Positions 19,212 through 34,200 are shown, counted from the first letter of the stretch. The stretch: 64,000 nt of DNA from Castor canadensis (GCF_047511655.1 NC_133401.1:16152001-16216000); one strand, 5' to 3'. Made by a program: numbers and translations. Notes: a model not told the origin generated them from the sequence alone.

Positions 19212-22200
19212 GTGAGTGACCAGCCTTTCCTCTGGGTTGGGCAAGTCCTCCAGTGATGGGGTCCTGGTCATCCATGGTTTGGAAGCTAGGCTTGGTGGGG
19301 CACAGCTGTAATCCCAACTACTCAGGAGGCAGAAAGAGGAGGATCAAGAGAGTGGGAAAAAAAAAAAAAGTGGAGAACTGAGGTTCGAGGCTAGCCCCTA
19401 ACAAAGTGAGCTGAAGATCCATTCTGAAAAAAACTACAAACAAAAAAGCCTGGGGGGCGAGGTTCAAGTGGTAGAGAATTGAGTTCCGTCTCCAGTACCA
19501 AAAAAATAAATAAATAAATAAATAAAATTTAAAAATTCCCGTGGAAATATGTCTGGGGCTTAATTGTGGATAAGGACCTGTGCAGGGTTCTGTGTGACCT
19601 CAGAGTGCACACCCAGAGTTAGGAAGAAGGGAAGACATGGTAACTCTTTGAGCAGTGAACACTTAAGAGTGGCCAACTCTGGACACCATCTGTGTTGCTC
19701 ATTGCTGTGTTCCCAAGTGCCCACAAGAGCACAGCCCCTCTTGAGGCTTGGCACCCAGTAGCAATGCCATCAATATTCATTAGTAACATCCGACCACCTC
19801 CCTCTCCTGTTTTGATGCTTCAGTTGCTTTTGAAGAAAAGACTAAACACCATTCCTTGACCTAAAAGACCCTTGTGCCCTGGCCACTGCCAGGCTCACTG
19901 CTGTTTTCTTGTGCTTTTTGGTGACCCTGAGGTTTGAACTCAGGGCCTCATGCTTGCTAGTCAGGCCCTCTTACTGCTTGAGCTAGTCCGCCAGCCCTCC
20001 GCTGCTTTTTTGGACAGCTCCACTGGCTGTTTTCCATCACTGCCACTGCAGGGCTTTGGCCTCTTAATGCCTCCCCTCACCTGTTTAATTCCTGCTTGTC
20101 CTTGGGACCCCAGCTTGAAATGAGCTCTTGTTTACCTGGCTTGGTTCTGGGGGTGATGTTTATGTACACAGTCTCATGCCACCTTCTTCAGGGGTCAGAG
20201 AGATCTTTTGGACCACAAAGCTGACCCTGTCCCTCCCTTGTTCAGAACTCCTCCATGGTTCCTTACTAACTTTGGGAGAAAGCCCAGGCCTCAGTCTTCA
20301 AGGCCTTACATAGTTTGGCTGCCCCCCCACCCGCTATAGCCATGCTGGGGGTGGAACCCACATGCACAGTAAGGCAAGCTCTGTACCATTGTGCCCCCCG
20401 CCACCCCTCCAGCCTCCATGGTCTGGCATTTGCCCTCCTCCCAATGTCTCGTGCTTTTACTCCAGTCATCCTGGTTTCCTCATTATTCCTCCACTGTCCC
20501 AAGCACCTCAGCAGCCCCTGGATATTTGCATTACCTCTTCATGCTTGGTTAACATGCTCTTACCATATAACCATTCTTCAGGGAAGTGTGTCTTGTCCCC
20601 AGCCTCAGTTTGGTGCCCCCTGTACAGGTCGTCATTGCTCCCTGTTCTCCTTTGTGTGATGTAACACACTTGAGATAACAGATATAGAAAACATTTATGG
20701 GTATTGTATCCCCGCCCCCATCCCCTAGCTCTGTGAAACTAGAGACTAGGTATATTTACATCACATTTACATCTGGAATTTGGGCCCATCGGGTATGGTT
20801 TGAATGACTAGAGAAAGAAACTACTATTAACAATAACAGTTAACTATTCAGTTGCTCTGGCATGAGGCTGTTTAAGAGGGCTTTATTCATTTATTGTGGG
20901 ATTTTTCTTTTTTTCTAAGCTAGGGTCTCTCTGTGTAACCCAGGCTGACTTCATAACTTCAATCCTCCTGCCTCAGCCTCCTGAGTACCAGGATCACAGG
21001 CATGTGCCACCACACCTGGTGTGAGGCAGCTTTAGATGCAAGGATGGCTGCTCTTGCCTGACTCTTAAAGCACAGGAAGTTTTGAGAGCTCCACACCTGT
21101 GTCTTGTCACCCAGGAAGTATCTCCTGGTAGAGGGAGAGCTGTCACTGTGGTGTCAGTAACCCTAATGTGTCTGAGGGCAGGGCTGAACTTGGTTGTCAG
21201 AGTTGAGACCCAGCAGTGGGCTGGGAACACAGCGGGTGCTGGGGCATGAATAGCTGTCAGATCCGGTGCTGCCACCTTGCCACATCTTGCTCAGTCCTTT
21301 CCCAGGCCTGCACTCTAACCCAGACCTCTGGCCCTCACCTCTCTCAGCTCCTCATCTGGACCTTAGCCTGAGAAGTGGAGGCACAGAAAGGTGAAGCAAT
21401 TTGTGTAAGGTCACACAGCCAGCAGGCAAAATGCCATAATGGTTAGGCCTTTAGACTTTGAAGTCTCGGGGCCCTGAGTTCATATTTGAACTATTCTACT
21501 TACGTACAGTGTCACCTTGGGCCAGTGACTGTCTTCTTGAGCCTCGTTTCCTCTATTGCATGTGAAGTGCCATATTCTGTACAATCAGATTTGGCTATGA
21601 ATAACAGAGACCTGAAACCTCAGTGGTTTTATTTCTTACTTATAGAAGAGCCCATATGTGGCCAGTCCTGCTGAGGACCTAAGCTGCTGCTGTTTTTTTT
21701 TTTGGTGATGGTAGTACCAGGATTTGAAGTCAGGGCCTTAATGCTTGTTAGGCAGGTGCTCTACCACTTGAGTTATGCTGCCAGCCCTTTTTGCTTCAGT
21801 TTTGTGGGGTTTGTGTGGTTTTTTTTTTTTTTTTTTTTTTAAATAGGGTCTCACTTATATCTCTGGTCAGCCTGGACCATGATCTTCCTATTTCCATTTC
21901 CCATGTAGCTGGGATAATAGGCACCTGTTACCACACCCAGCTTTTTATAGGTTGAGATGGGGGTCTCACCAGCTGTTTGCCCTGGCTGGCCTCAAACTGT
22001 GATCCTCAGTACCTGGGATTATAGGTATGAGCCACCATACCCAGCCTAAGGTGTGTTTGCTTGGTGTTCTGCTACACACAGCTTTTCCTAGTGTTGTCTC
22101 AAGATCTAAGAAGATTGCTCATGCTCTAGCCTTTATGTCTTCATCCCATCTAACAGGGAGAAAGAAGGAAGGGAAAAGGAGCAAAGGTGCTTTTTCTGGC

Positions 22201-25200
22201 TGTTGAGAAGATTTCTAGATCTTTTCCTGTGATACTACATTCTTTTCCTATTGGCCAGAAAGTAGGCCCATGATCACTTACATTGTCAAGGAAGCTAAGA
22301 AGGGCTGGCAGAGTGGATCAAGTGGTAGAGTGCCTGTCTAGCATGTGTGAGGCCCAGAGTTCAAACTCCAGGACAAAAAAAAAAAAAAGGAAGGTAAGTG
22401 GTATAGATTACTTTATTCTGGGAGTTTTGGCCACAGAAGGAGTTTGTTGTTATAGAAGGTGGGGTGGTGTCCTATGGCCAGTCAGGGAGGGTGAGAGTAG
22501 CTCCCTGGAAAGCTTGTTGGAGCTGAGTGTGCCAGCCTAGGGTTGCCCTGTGACTATTACTGGATAGAGCTGAGCCTGGCTCCAGGCTGGGGTGGTGTAG
22601 AGGAAGGAAAGAAGACTGGAATTGGGGCATTTTGAAGGCCTGGGGCTCCAGGCTCCACTTTTTGTTAGCAGGGTGCCTCCTGAGCTTGCTGCCCTCAGGA
22701 CGGTGGCGATAACCAGCCCCCTCACTGGGTGAAAGGAAGAGCTTCACAACAAGCGTGTAAGGGGTGCTTTGTGACACAACCCATACAAGCAGCCAGTGTC
22801 CCTGTTTGGAACGTGATGGGCATTCAGATCTGTGGTGCCGAGCTGTGGGAGCTGCTGGCCCAGGGCTGGTGACTGCTGTGAAGATGGGAGGGGGTTGTAC
22901 TTAGCTCCCCATCTTAGTCTTCGGCCAAGAGAGGAGGAGGAGGTGGTGGGGCAACTGTAGCCAAGCCAGGTGGACTATTGCAGGCCGAGTGTGTCCGTAA
23001 GCAGATGGTTTCTCTGCTCCTGACTGGGCCTTGTGCCTGTACTTTCTCATTCTTCAGTCCCTAGCTGACCCAAGTTCTGTCATTGTTCTGTCCTTGTCAG
23101 CTTCCTTATATAATCAGTGGTTTGTATAAAGAATCAGTCCCAGCAGGGAGTGGTACACCCCTGAAATCCCAGCACTTGGAGATTGAGGCAGTAGAATGGA
23201 AAGTTCCAGGCCAGTCTGAGCTATGTAGCAAGACCTTATTTCAAACAAAAATAAGGGCTAGGGGTATAGGTTAAGTGGTAGAGTGCCTGCTTAGCTAGAA
23301 CTAGGCCCTAAGTTCAAACACACAAAAGAAACACAGTCCCCTGTTGATATGAAAGGGGAAATAAACCGGTGTCTGCTGGGATGTCACCTCTGAGAAGGCC
23401 CAGGCTGAAAAGCTTCCTTGACTCGCCAGGCATTCCGGCCTCCTCATCTCAGCACTGGACAGTGAGCCTGAGACTGGAGCCCAGGCTGTGTCATTCACTG
23501 CCATGCCCTGGCCCAGGGCCTGGCTTCCAGTGGGTGCTTGCTGGCCAGGTGAGTGAGTGAATGGATGGATGAAACAGAAGTGATTTCAAAGGCAGGATGG
23601 TCTAATGGTCAAGAGTAAATTCTGGATTTTTTGTGTTTTGAGGGATTGAACCCAAGTCCTCGTGCATGCTAGGCATGTGCTTAGTCCCCCACGTAGATTT
23701 TGGATCTTTTATTTAAATTCTGTTTTTGAATTAGTATATAGTTTTTGGATCTTCAGCATGTGTTTGTATACCCATGTTCATTGCAGCATTATTCAGCATA
23801 GCTAAGAGGTAAAAACAACCTAATGCTTTTTTTTTTTTTGGGTAGTACTGGGGTTTGAACTTAGGGCTTTGAGGTTGATAGACGGGTGCTCTATCACTTG
23901 AGCCCTGAAGGAAGCTAAATGTCTGTGGATGAATAAATGGATAAAGGAATTGTGGTATACATGTACAGTAGAACATTATTCATCCTTAAAAAAGAAATTC
24001 TCTCCTACCCTCCATTGTGGATGAACTTTGAGCACCTTAGACAAGTGAAATAGCCAGTCACTAAGACAGTACTGCGCAGGTCTGCTTACACATGGTATCT
24101 GAGGTAGCCAGACACTTAGAAAATAGTATGGTGCTTGCCAGGGTCTTGGGGAGGGGGGAATTGGTGTTAGTGGTACAGAGTTTTAGTGTTTCAGGGTGAA
24201 AATGTTCTAGAGATAGGCATACAGCAAAATGTGTGTAGTTAATGCTACTGTACTATACACTTAGAAAAGGGCTAGGGCTTGGGGGTAACTGAGTAGTACA
24301 GCACTTACCTAGTATGCACAAGGCCCTGAGTTCTACCCCCAGTACCTCAGGAAAAAAAAAAAGGCCAGTGACCAGGTGTAATCCTAGCTACTTGGGAGGC
24401 TAAGATCAGGGGGATTGTGGTTGGAGGCCAGCTCTGGGGAAATAGTTGGTAAAACCTCGCCCCTAAAATAACCAGAGAAAAATGGACTAAGGTGTGGCTC
24501 AAGTGGTAGAGCACATGTTTTGTAGTTGAGAAGCCCTGAGTTCAAACCCAGTCCCACCAAAAAAAAAAATAACACTAACTGCTGGGAGCATGGCTGCATT
24601 GGTAGAACACTTGCTAGGTGAGAGGTCCCAATACTGCAAATAAATAAATAGATTTAAAATAAATAAGTAAAAATGGTTAAGAGGGTAGGTTTTATGTTAT
24701 GTGCTTTTCATCACAATAACAAAATTACTCACCCAAAACAAAAAACAAAGCAATAGCTAAGTATGCTTGATTCCAGCACTCTGGAGGTTGAGGCAGAAGG
24801 ATTGTGAGTTCTAGGCCAGCCTGGGCTACTTTGTGTCAGGAAAAATAAAAATTTAACCAGGCACCAGTGGCTCATGCTGTAATCTTAACTACTCAGGAGG
24901 CAGAGATCAGGAGGATTGAGGTTTGAAACCAACCCTAGGCAAATAGTTCTTGAGACCCTATCTTGAAAAAACCCATCACAAAAAAGGGCTGGTGGAGTGG
25001 CTCAGGGTGTAGGTCCTGAGTTCAAGCCCCAATACCACACACAAAAAAAAAAAATTAAAAAGATATCTATTATACAAATATTTCCTACCCTTTTCTTTGC
25101 AGTATTTCAGTTTGAATTCAGGGCCTTGAACTTGCTAGGCAGGTGCTTTACCGCTGGAGTCGAGACTCTCAGGATTCAGGTCCTAGTTCTTATGGTACAG

Positions 25201-28200
25201 TCCCAGGCCTGTGGGCCTCACTGCTCTGAGCCTGGGTTTCCAGGTCTGAAAGATGAGAAGAGTGGTCCACCTCTCCATGGTTGGAAAGCGGGAGTGGGGT
25301 GTGTATGGACTACATTTAGCTCAGTGCCTTTTCCAGAATTTCCCAGCAATGGCCTCAGTGCTTTTCCTCCCTGCTCACTATGTGACACTCCTGGCACATC
25401 AGTACTGCCATGGACTGCTCCATGCTTACCAGATTCCACCTTGCATGGTGTCCCCTGAGTCTTGGCCTGAGCCACCTCAGAAGCATGGGGACTCTTGACC
25501 TTGGGCTTGCCTGGGCAGAGTGTGCTCTTCCAGAGGTGTGGCCTAAGGAATTTCAGGAAGCATTCAGGGTGCAGGACCTTGAAATCTTGGACAGGTCCCT
25601 GCCTCCTCAGTTTCTTCATGTGAAATGTGATGACAGTGCAGCTCCTGACACAGAGCAAATGCAGAGCAGAGGGGAGCCGGGTGCCAGCCGTGGTCTCAGG
25701 GAGTGTCCTTAGTTCCCACACAGTCGGCCTGAGGGTGTAGGAGGAGGGGACATGAGGTAGTGAGTGGTGAGGGAACTGGGAGCTTGAAGGGTTTCCTCAG
25801 GGTCCCAGTCTCTAGGTAGGTGTTTTATCATTTGATCCATTCTGCCAGGCCTTAGGGGCCCAGTCTCTGTTAGCTTTCCTCACTCTGTTCCTGAGCACCT
25901 GCGTGGGGCCAGGTCCTGGGACAGCAGTGAACAAAGCAGATTCCTGCACCCTGGGAGGTGCCCTTTGCAAGTGGGAGCTGAAGTGGGCGCTCTGAGGGAA
26001 ACAAGTGAGGCTGAGGAACGGGAACTCTTTAGATAGGACTGATCAGGAAGTAAGGCTGTGGAAGGGGATCTGAACTATGTGATGGAGCAGCCCTGCTAAG
26101 GGTGTTCCAGGCCACAGCAACAGCAACACCGAGCCAGGAGTGCCGTGGAAGCCTGTGTGCCCAGAGCAGAATGGTATGGTGGGGGAGATGTCAAAGGGAT
26201 GTCAGAAGCCAGGGATGTGGTCTGATAGGTGTCCAGCAACTCTGTGGCTGTGTAGGGAGGACTCATAGTGCAGTGGCTGCACACAGCCCAGGCAAGGGGA
26301 TGCGCTGGCTGAGGTGTGAGGGGGTATGTGTCCCAGGATTTGATGGGTCCAGAACAACTCTTGGGTTCTCTGATGTGGCTCCAGCCAGAGCCCAGCCCTT
26401 AGCAAGCTCATCAGTTTTATCCTTTTCATGACACACTTGTGACACTTGCACTTGATGCCATGCTAGGGCTCAGGCCTGGAAGCCACAGACTAGGGGACAG
26501 TCTCCCTAACTTGGTGTCCTTTTGAAAACAGTGTTTTTTATTGATTGATTGATTGATTTTTCTTTGTGGTACTGGGGTTTGAACTCAGGGCCTACACCCA
26601 AGCCACTCCACCAGCCCTTTTTTTTTTTTTTTTTGTGAAGAGTTTTTTCAAGATAGGGCCTCAAGAAGTACTCTTCGGGGGCTGGCTTCAAACCTCGATC
26701 TTCCTGATCTCTACTTCCTGAGTAGCTAGGATTACAAGCATAAGCCGCTGGTGCCCGACTTGAAAACAGCTTATTGAGCTAGAATTCCCATACCTACACA
26801 GTTCACTCATTTATAGTATATAGTTCAGACTGGGGGCATGGCTTAATGGTGGAGTTCCTTGCTCAGCACCACAGAAACAGTTTAAGAATTAAAAAATAAA
26901 GTAGGCAATTCAGTGCCTTTCAGTGAAGGTTGTGCACCAACAACAGGAAAATTTGGACCAGGTGTAGTGTCTCATTTCTGTAATCCCAGCTACTCAGAAA
27001 GCAGAGGCAAGAGGATCTCGAGTTTGAGGCCAGCCTGGGCTACATAGTGAGATGCTGTCTCAAAGAGAAAAGAAGCTGGGTACTGGTAGCTAAGGCCTGT
27101 AATCCTAGCTACTCAGGAGGCAGAGATCAGGAGGACTGTGGTTTGAAGCTAGCCCAGGCAAATAGTCCGCAAGACCTGTCTTGAAAAAACTCATCACAAA
27201 AAAGGGCTGATGGAGTGTCTCAAGGCAAAGGCCTTGAGTTCAAACCCCAATACCACAAAAAACAAAAAAAGAAATACAAAAGGGCTGGAGATGTGACTTA
27301 AGTGATAGAGTGCTTGGTTAGTAAGCTTAAAGTTCTAGGTTCAATCCCCAGCACCACAGGAAAAAAAAAGGAATTTCATTATCCAGAAAGAAAACCTGTA
27401 CCTGTTAGCATATGTTTTTACCCTCCCCACCTCAGCCCTAGACAGCTACAGCGCTACTACTCTGTCTTTCTGCATTTGCCTGTCATGGACATTTCCTGTG
27501 AATGGAATCATACAATGCTCGGTTGTGACTGCCTTCTTTCATTTAGCATGATATTTTCATCCACATTGAAGCAAGTATACTTTATTCCTTATTGTGGCTA
27601 AGTAATATTCCACTGTATGGCTGTCCCCTCTCCTTTTTTTCCCCTGATCTGTTGATACGAAGTTTGGGTTCTTTGTACCTTCTGGCTGTTGTGAATAATG
27701 CTGTTAAGAACATTAGTGTAGCTGTGTGCAGTGGCTCACGCCTGTAATCCTAGTTACTCAGGAGGCAGAGATCAGGAGGATTGGGGTTTGAAGCCAGCCT
27801 GGGTAAGTAGTTCTGGAGACCCTATCTTGAAAATACCCAACACAAAACAGAACTGGTGGAGTTCCTCAACTGATAGAGCACCTGCCTAGCATGCCTGAGG
27901 CCCTGAGTTCAAACCCCAGTGCTGGAAAATAAGAAAAGAACATTAATGTACAAATAGTTGTTTGAATACCAGCTTTCAGTTCTTTTGGGTGTGTACTTAG
28001 GAGTAGAATTGCTGGGCCATGTCATAATTATTAATTATTTATTTTGCTGTCTGGGGATGGTATTCAGCCTAGAGCAGCCTAGGGAAGTGCTTTACCACTG
28101 AGCCCTGCTCGCTACCCCTGTTTAACTTTCTTTTTTTGCAGTACTGGGGTTTGAACTTGGGGCCTTCAGCTTGAGCCACTCCGCCAGCTCTTTTTTGTGA

Positions 28201-31200
28201 TGGGTTATTTTTGAGATACTGTCTCACGAACTATTTGCCTGGTCTGGCTTCGAACTGTGATCCTCCTGATTTCTGCCTCCTGAGTAGCTAGGATTACAGG
28301 CATGAGCCACCAGTGCCTGGCCCCTGTTTAACTTTTTGAGGGACTGAATTTCTTGTCAATACTTTTGTCCTTTGAATTTCAGCTGTCCTACCGGGTGTGA
28401 GGTGATTCTTTGTGGTTCTGACTGATATTTCCGTGGCGATTACAGCATGCTTACGTGGTCTTGCTATCCTGGAGGCTGGTCCAAGCTGAGTGCTCAAGCC
28501 TGGCTCTGAATGGATGGCCCTAGGTTGAAGTGGGGGAGAGTAGAGGGCAATAGTCTAGGCTGGGTATTGGTACTGCCTGTGCAGAAGTAGGAGGCAGAGC
28601 TCAGAACTGCTGGCTACTCTGAGGAGGAAACAGTTGCCCTGTCTTTGGAGCCAGTTGAGGTGCCATGACTGCAGCGTGGCTTACCTGGGGGTACAGCCCA
28701 CTTAATATAGGTGAGCTCTCTGCCAGGCTTGGCTTAGGGGTCCAGTGGGCCATGGAACTCAGCTGAGTGGTGACCTCCATCCTGTCTACCCCTGCAGAAG
28801 AAGGACCCAGCCCAGTTCCTGCAGGTCCATGGCCGAGCTTGCAAGGTGCACCTGGATTCTGCTGTTGCTCTGGCTGCCGAGAGCCCTGTTAACATGTAAG
28901 ACTGACTGCCCTGCCCAGTGGTATCCTTAGCTGGAGGTTGGGCATTGGACAGGTGGTAGAGAGTCTAGCAGAGGCTGTGGGGGTGTGACAGACCTGTGGG
29001 GACACAGACAGGGAAGGTAGAGGTGCTTATCAAGGTGACAGTTACAGAGACCACTTAGAGGAGCATGGTGGGGCCAGGCTGAGGCCCAAAGGAGACAGAA
29101 GGTGGAATGGGGGAATGTTGGGGGCCAGTGGGGGCTCCTCCAGGGGCTCTAGGGCCTGATTTAAGTTCTCAGGCAATAGCTTGACCCTGAGAAATGAGGC
29201 CCCTGCTCCCTAGGCTTCAGGTGGGTGGCCTACTCCATGCCCCAGGAGCTGGACTACAGATGAAGTGGGGGACTGAGCTGGGGATGAGGTGAAGCCACAG
29301 CGCTGGTATTGGGACTGAGGATCAGGCTCCCAGGCCCGAGGCAGTGGGGAACAGGAGTAATGCAGACCCTAAACTACTGCTTCTGTGCTTTTCCATTGTT
29401 CCTGCTCAGGATGCCTTGGCAGGGTGACACCAACAACATGATTGACCGCTTTGATGTCCGCGCCCACTTGGACCACATCCCCGACTACACCCCCCCGCTG
29501 CTCACCACCATGTAAGCTGCCTCTCCAGGGACTTGCCCAGGACCCACAGCACACCTGTTCCCTTTCTACACCACCCCTGCCCCAAGCCTTAGCCATCCTC
29601 CTTGTCCCTTTCTGTTGGCTTGGGCTGGGAGCCTCACTCCCTCTGATCTCGAGATCTTGACTTCCCTGAAGCTCCCCGGAGCAGGAGTCAGATGAGCGGA
29701 AGTGCAACTATGAGCGCTACCGAGGCCTGGTGCAGAACGACTTCGCAGGCAGTGAGTGACGGGGCGGGCTGTGGGGAGTGGGGGGCCCTGGAGGCTGGAA
29801 GACCCAGACAAGGTTGGGAAGAGAAGTTTTGCCCAGGTATTTCTTTACTGAATGGCTTTGAGTTCTGGTCCTACCTAAGTCACTGACTCGCTCTGTCTGT
29901 ACCCCTTCACCTTCTAGACCTTCATCCTGGTACTAGGAATTGGCACAGGGAATGCCCAATGGCCAGGAGGTTCCTGTCAAGGCCGCCTCCACACGCCTTG
30001 TCCTCTGATTCTGTAGTCCTTTCTTTTTTTTTTTTGTGCACTGAGGTTTGAACTCAGGACTTTGCACTTGCAAAGCAGGTGCTTTACTACTTGAGCCATG
30101 CCTCCAGTTTAAATTCCTCATTTGAAATGAAGTTGAGAGTGATCAGCCAGCTGCTATGCAATCACAGCCATCCAGGATTCTCTTCAAGCCCAGCCTCAGC
30201 ACCATCGCCTTTACAGAGGGGAATGTGGGCCAGGGAGGCACACCTGACAGACTTTTCTGTCGTATTATCACTCCATACCTGCAGAGCACCCAGCAAGGCG
30301 GAAATAGTACCCATCTTACAGACAGGACATTGAGACTCAGTGGTACCCAAGGACTTGGGGTCTCCCAGTGTCCCTAGCTACTTCAGCCTCTTGATAGGGC
30401 CTGCACCCTCAGCCAAGCTAGTCCACATGCAAGTCTCTTCCCTTCTTCAGTTTCCTCCTGGGGAAGGGTGACAATGATAGCTGGGCACATGGAGTGGTTG
30501 TGAAGTTTGGCAAAGCGGTGTAGAAAGCCTAGCTTCAAGTCTGGCACATTCCACCCCCCAGAAGAGCTTGCTAGAGACAGGTGCCAGTGGCTTACACCTG
30601 TCACCCTAGCTACTCACAAACCAGAGATCAGGAGGATCGTGGTTTGAAGCCAGCTCAGGGCAAATAGTTCTTGAAAATACCCAACACCAGCTGGGTGCTG
30701 GTGGTTCACACCTGTAATCCTAGGCAGAGGAGGCTGAGATCAGGAGGATTGCAGTTCAAAGCCAGCCCCAGGCAAATAGTTCCCGAGACCCTATCTTGAA
30801 AAAAACCCATTACAAAAAAGGGCTGGTGGAGTGGCTCAAGGTGTAGGCTCTGAGTTCAAACCCCAGTAGCGGGGGAGGGAGGGAGGGAAGAAAAGAAAAT
30901 ATCCAATACAAAAAAATGTGCCGGTAGAGTGGCTCTGCCTAGCAACTGTGAGGCCCTGAGTTCAGAGCCCAGAACTGCCAAAAAAATGAAAGACTCACTT
31001 AGCCCCAGATTACTGATTTTAAGGTATTTTTGCTCATTTGAAATCAGAGCAAAATCCTAGTAATCTATGAGGCTGTTAGAACCAGGGAGACTTGCCATGC
31101 TGCTGCTGTTGTCTGCCCTCACCCAAGGCCACACTGGTTCCTGGTCGCAGAGCTCCATCTCTGTCTGCATTATTTGTTCATTGCATAGTGATGTCCCAGC

Positions 31201-34200
31201 ACTGGTGGCATGGCAGGTGCTCTGGTGTTGGGCTGGTGGGGGTGAGGGAGCCTCTGGAGAGTCACATAAGCAGTGATAACACATTGTGGCACCTGTTTTC
31301 TTTTTTTATTATTATTTTATTATTCATATGTGCATACAAGGCTTGCGTCATTTCTCCACCCTGCCCCCACCCCCTCCCTTACCACCCACTCCCCCTCCCT
31401 CCCCCCCCACCCCCTCAATACCCAGCAGAAACTATTTTGCCCTTATCTATGATTTTGTTGAAGAGAGAGTATATGCAATAGGAAGGAACAAGTGTTTTTG
31501 CTGGTTGAGGTAAGGATAGCTATACAGGGAGTTGACTCACATTAATTTCCTTGCATGTGTGTTACCTCCTAGGTTTATTCTTTTTGATCTAACCTTTTCT
31601 CTAGTTCCTGGTCCCCTTTTCCTATTGGCCTCAGTTGCTTTTAAGGTATCTGCTTTAGTTTCTCTGAGTTAAGGGCAACAAATACTAGCTAATTTTTTAG
31701 GTGTCTTACCTGTCCTCACCCCTCCCTTGTGTGCTCTCACTTTTATCATGTGCTCAAAGTCCAATCCCCTTGTTGTGTTTGCCCTTGATCTAATGTCCAC
31801 ATATGAGGGAGAACATACGATTTTTGGTCTTTTGGACCAGGCTAACCTCACTCAGAATGATGTTCTCCAATTCCATCCATTTACCAGCGAATGATAACAT
31901 TTCGTTCTTCTTCATGGCTGCATAAAATTCCATTGTGTATAGATACCACATTTTCTTAATCCATTTGTCAGTGGTGGGGCATCTTGGCTGTTTCCATAAC
32001 TTGGCTATTGTGAATAGTGCCACAATAAACATGGGTGTGCAGGGTGGCACCTGTTTTCTGAGGAACACAGGACAGGGTCTGGCCAAAGCAGGGTCAGTGA
32101 GGGATGGATGAGCTCCCTGGTGAGGTGAGAGGCGATGCAGGATTGCAGGTCGAGAATGGCATGCAGAGGCCAGGATAGGGGTGCTGAGGTGAGCTAAGGG
32201 CCTTCTCCTGAGCTGTGGAGGGGGGCGAGGCTTCGTCACTTCCCACCTTGCCCAGTGCAGCCACCTGATGCCTCAGATAGGAAAACTGAAGCCCACAGAG
32301 GGAAGGAAGGGAATACCCTGCAGGAGGGTCAAGGAGAGTACGCCCAGGGAGCCCCGAGGTGGGTGCAAGGGATAAAAGAGGGCCCAGGTCATCCCAGACC
32401 ACACTTCATTTAAACAGCCTCAGAGGACCACAGTGGAATGGCCCAAGGGGTCCAGGTGACATCTGCATCAGAAGCAGCCTATATAGTTCTGAAGGGTCCC
32501 ACTGGAGGCCTCCACAACAGCAATAATGTAACAGTGCCAACTTCCAAGCACTTGCTCTGCCAGGGATCCCGTTTACACCAAATGAAACTGGGGCACATGG
32601 GGCTTATATCACTTGAGCAAGGTCACAGGTGGAGTGAGTGTGGTGGAGCTGGGGCTGTACTGTAGTTTCTTGTGCCCCAGCAGTTAGGTGGTGATCATCT
32701 CAAAGTGGTGACTCCTCCTCTGGCTGTCCCACTCTCCTGCCCCCACTGTAGTTGTTCTACTGAATGCCTAGTGTCCCTAACCCACTCTGACTCATGAACT
32801 CCTTGCAACAGTCTCAGAGGAGCAGTGCCTGTACCAGATCTACATTGACGAGCTATACGGAGGCCTGCAGAGGCCCAGCGAGGATGAGAAGAAGAAGTGA
32901 GTCGGGACTGGGGAGAAGGGGCCTGTGAGCCCAGGAAGGTACTGGGCATGGCACCTGGCAGATGCTCTGGACAGGAGGAGCTGTGGCGGAGCACAGGCAG
33001 ATAGGCTTTGCAGAAGGCATGGTGTCCCTTGCATCTCAGCTGTGGTGTGGGAGGTGCAGGTCTGGTGCGGAGGCCTCTGGGAAGACAGTCCCTCCAAGCC
33101 TCATGCCCCTCTGTGAACTGTGCGCTGAGCTTGTAGCATGCTTGTCCTTGGGCCTGTGTGCAGTGAGCTGTGGCCAGTGTTGCTCTGGAGAGAGGCTTGT
33201 CAAAGCCATGTCCCTTGAGGAATGGCTGGGGCTGGGACCTTACTTTGCAGCTGCTGTCTCTGCACTCCTTCCTGCCTGCTCCCTGGGGTACATTGGGCAG
33301 CACTTCCAGGAGATTCCAACTCCTCCTGACAGATGAATTCAGCAACGGTCCCCCATGAGGCCCCTGAGAACAGAGCTGGGGCACGTTTCTATCCACTGTA
33401 ACTCTGGGCCCCATACTTATGGAACTTTTGGTCTGGTTAGGCGACAGACCTGTCCCCCAATGTGGGCAGGGCTGGGAAGCCCAGGATGACACCTGAGTCA
33501 TCCTGGATGGTGGGCAAGGAGGCCTTCCATAAGATGAGGTGATGGGCTGGTACAGAACGGAGTGGCACTGCCTGGTGGGCAAGAGCAGAGCAGCCTCAGT
33601 GGACTCTGGTGCAAGGGACTCGGTGCTCATCCTAGGCTGGCAGAGAAGAAGGCTTCCATTGGCTACACTTACGAGGACAGCACTGTGGCCGAGGTAGAGA
33701 AGGTGGCAGAGAAGCCAGAGGAGGAGGAGTCTCCCGCCGAGGAGGAGAGCAACTCGGATGAAGATGAGGTCATCCCCGACATCGGTGGGGTCCCCTCTCT
33801 GCCCTCCCCACCTGCAGTCCCTGGGCATCGTTCTCGTGTCCTGTCCCTCACCCTCTGGGGTGCCCCGTGCTTACAAACCCCTTCACTTTCCTGCCTCAGC
33901 ACCTCAACCTCCTGCCACTTCCCTGTCCTCCCTCTTCCTCTGTTCCACACGCTTCTATGTTCCCCCACCCCAATCTCTGTCTCCCCCTCCCCCATTTCCA
34001 GGGCACTGTCTTCATGATGTTTTCCCCCACACAGGTGTTAGCGCTGGCTTTTCCCACTTGTGAAGCCCTCTCTCTGCCTCTTGCTTCTGCTCTATTCGCT
34101 CTTCTCTGGGAAACAAGCAGTCTTCCTGATAGAGCTGTCCCTCATCCCCCAAGCATCTGTCGCCTCATCCCAAGGCCTGCCACACTCCCCGCCCATCCAA

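Larger units (their letters stand above)
27375..28440 (-). mobile_element. Old L1 fragment split by three SINEs
   Basis: Minus-strand L1 pieces lie at 27375-27720, 27937-28028 and 28323-28440 (gtgaatggaatcatacaatg; taagtaatattccactgtat; ttgtgaataatgctgttaag; taggagtagaattgctgggc). SINEs fill the gaps at 27721-27930, 28040-28120 and 28128-28322. The near-repeat aagaacattagtgta / aagaacattaatgta flanks the first SINE as its target-site duplication. Confidence 0.85.

Noticed and set aside
32695-33828. A 377-codon open frame on the minus strand opposite CLASRP exons 6-7
   Set aside because: It is antisense to well-supported exons, has low-complexity Pro/Ser/His composition, no recognisable domain and no promoter or splice context. 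Chance openness in GC-rich DNA explains it.
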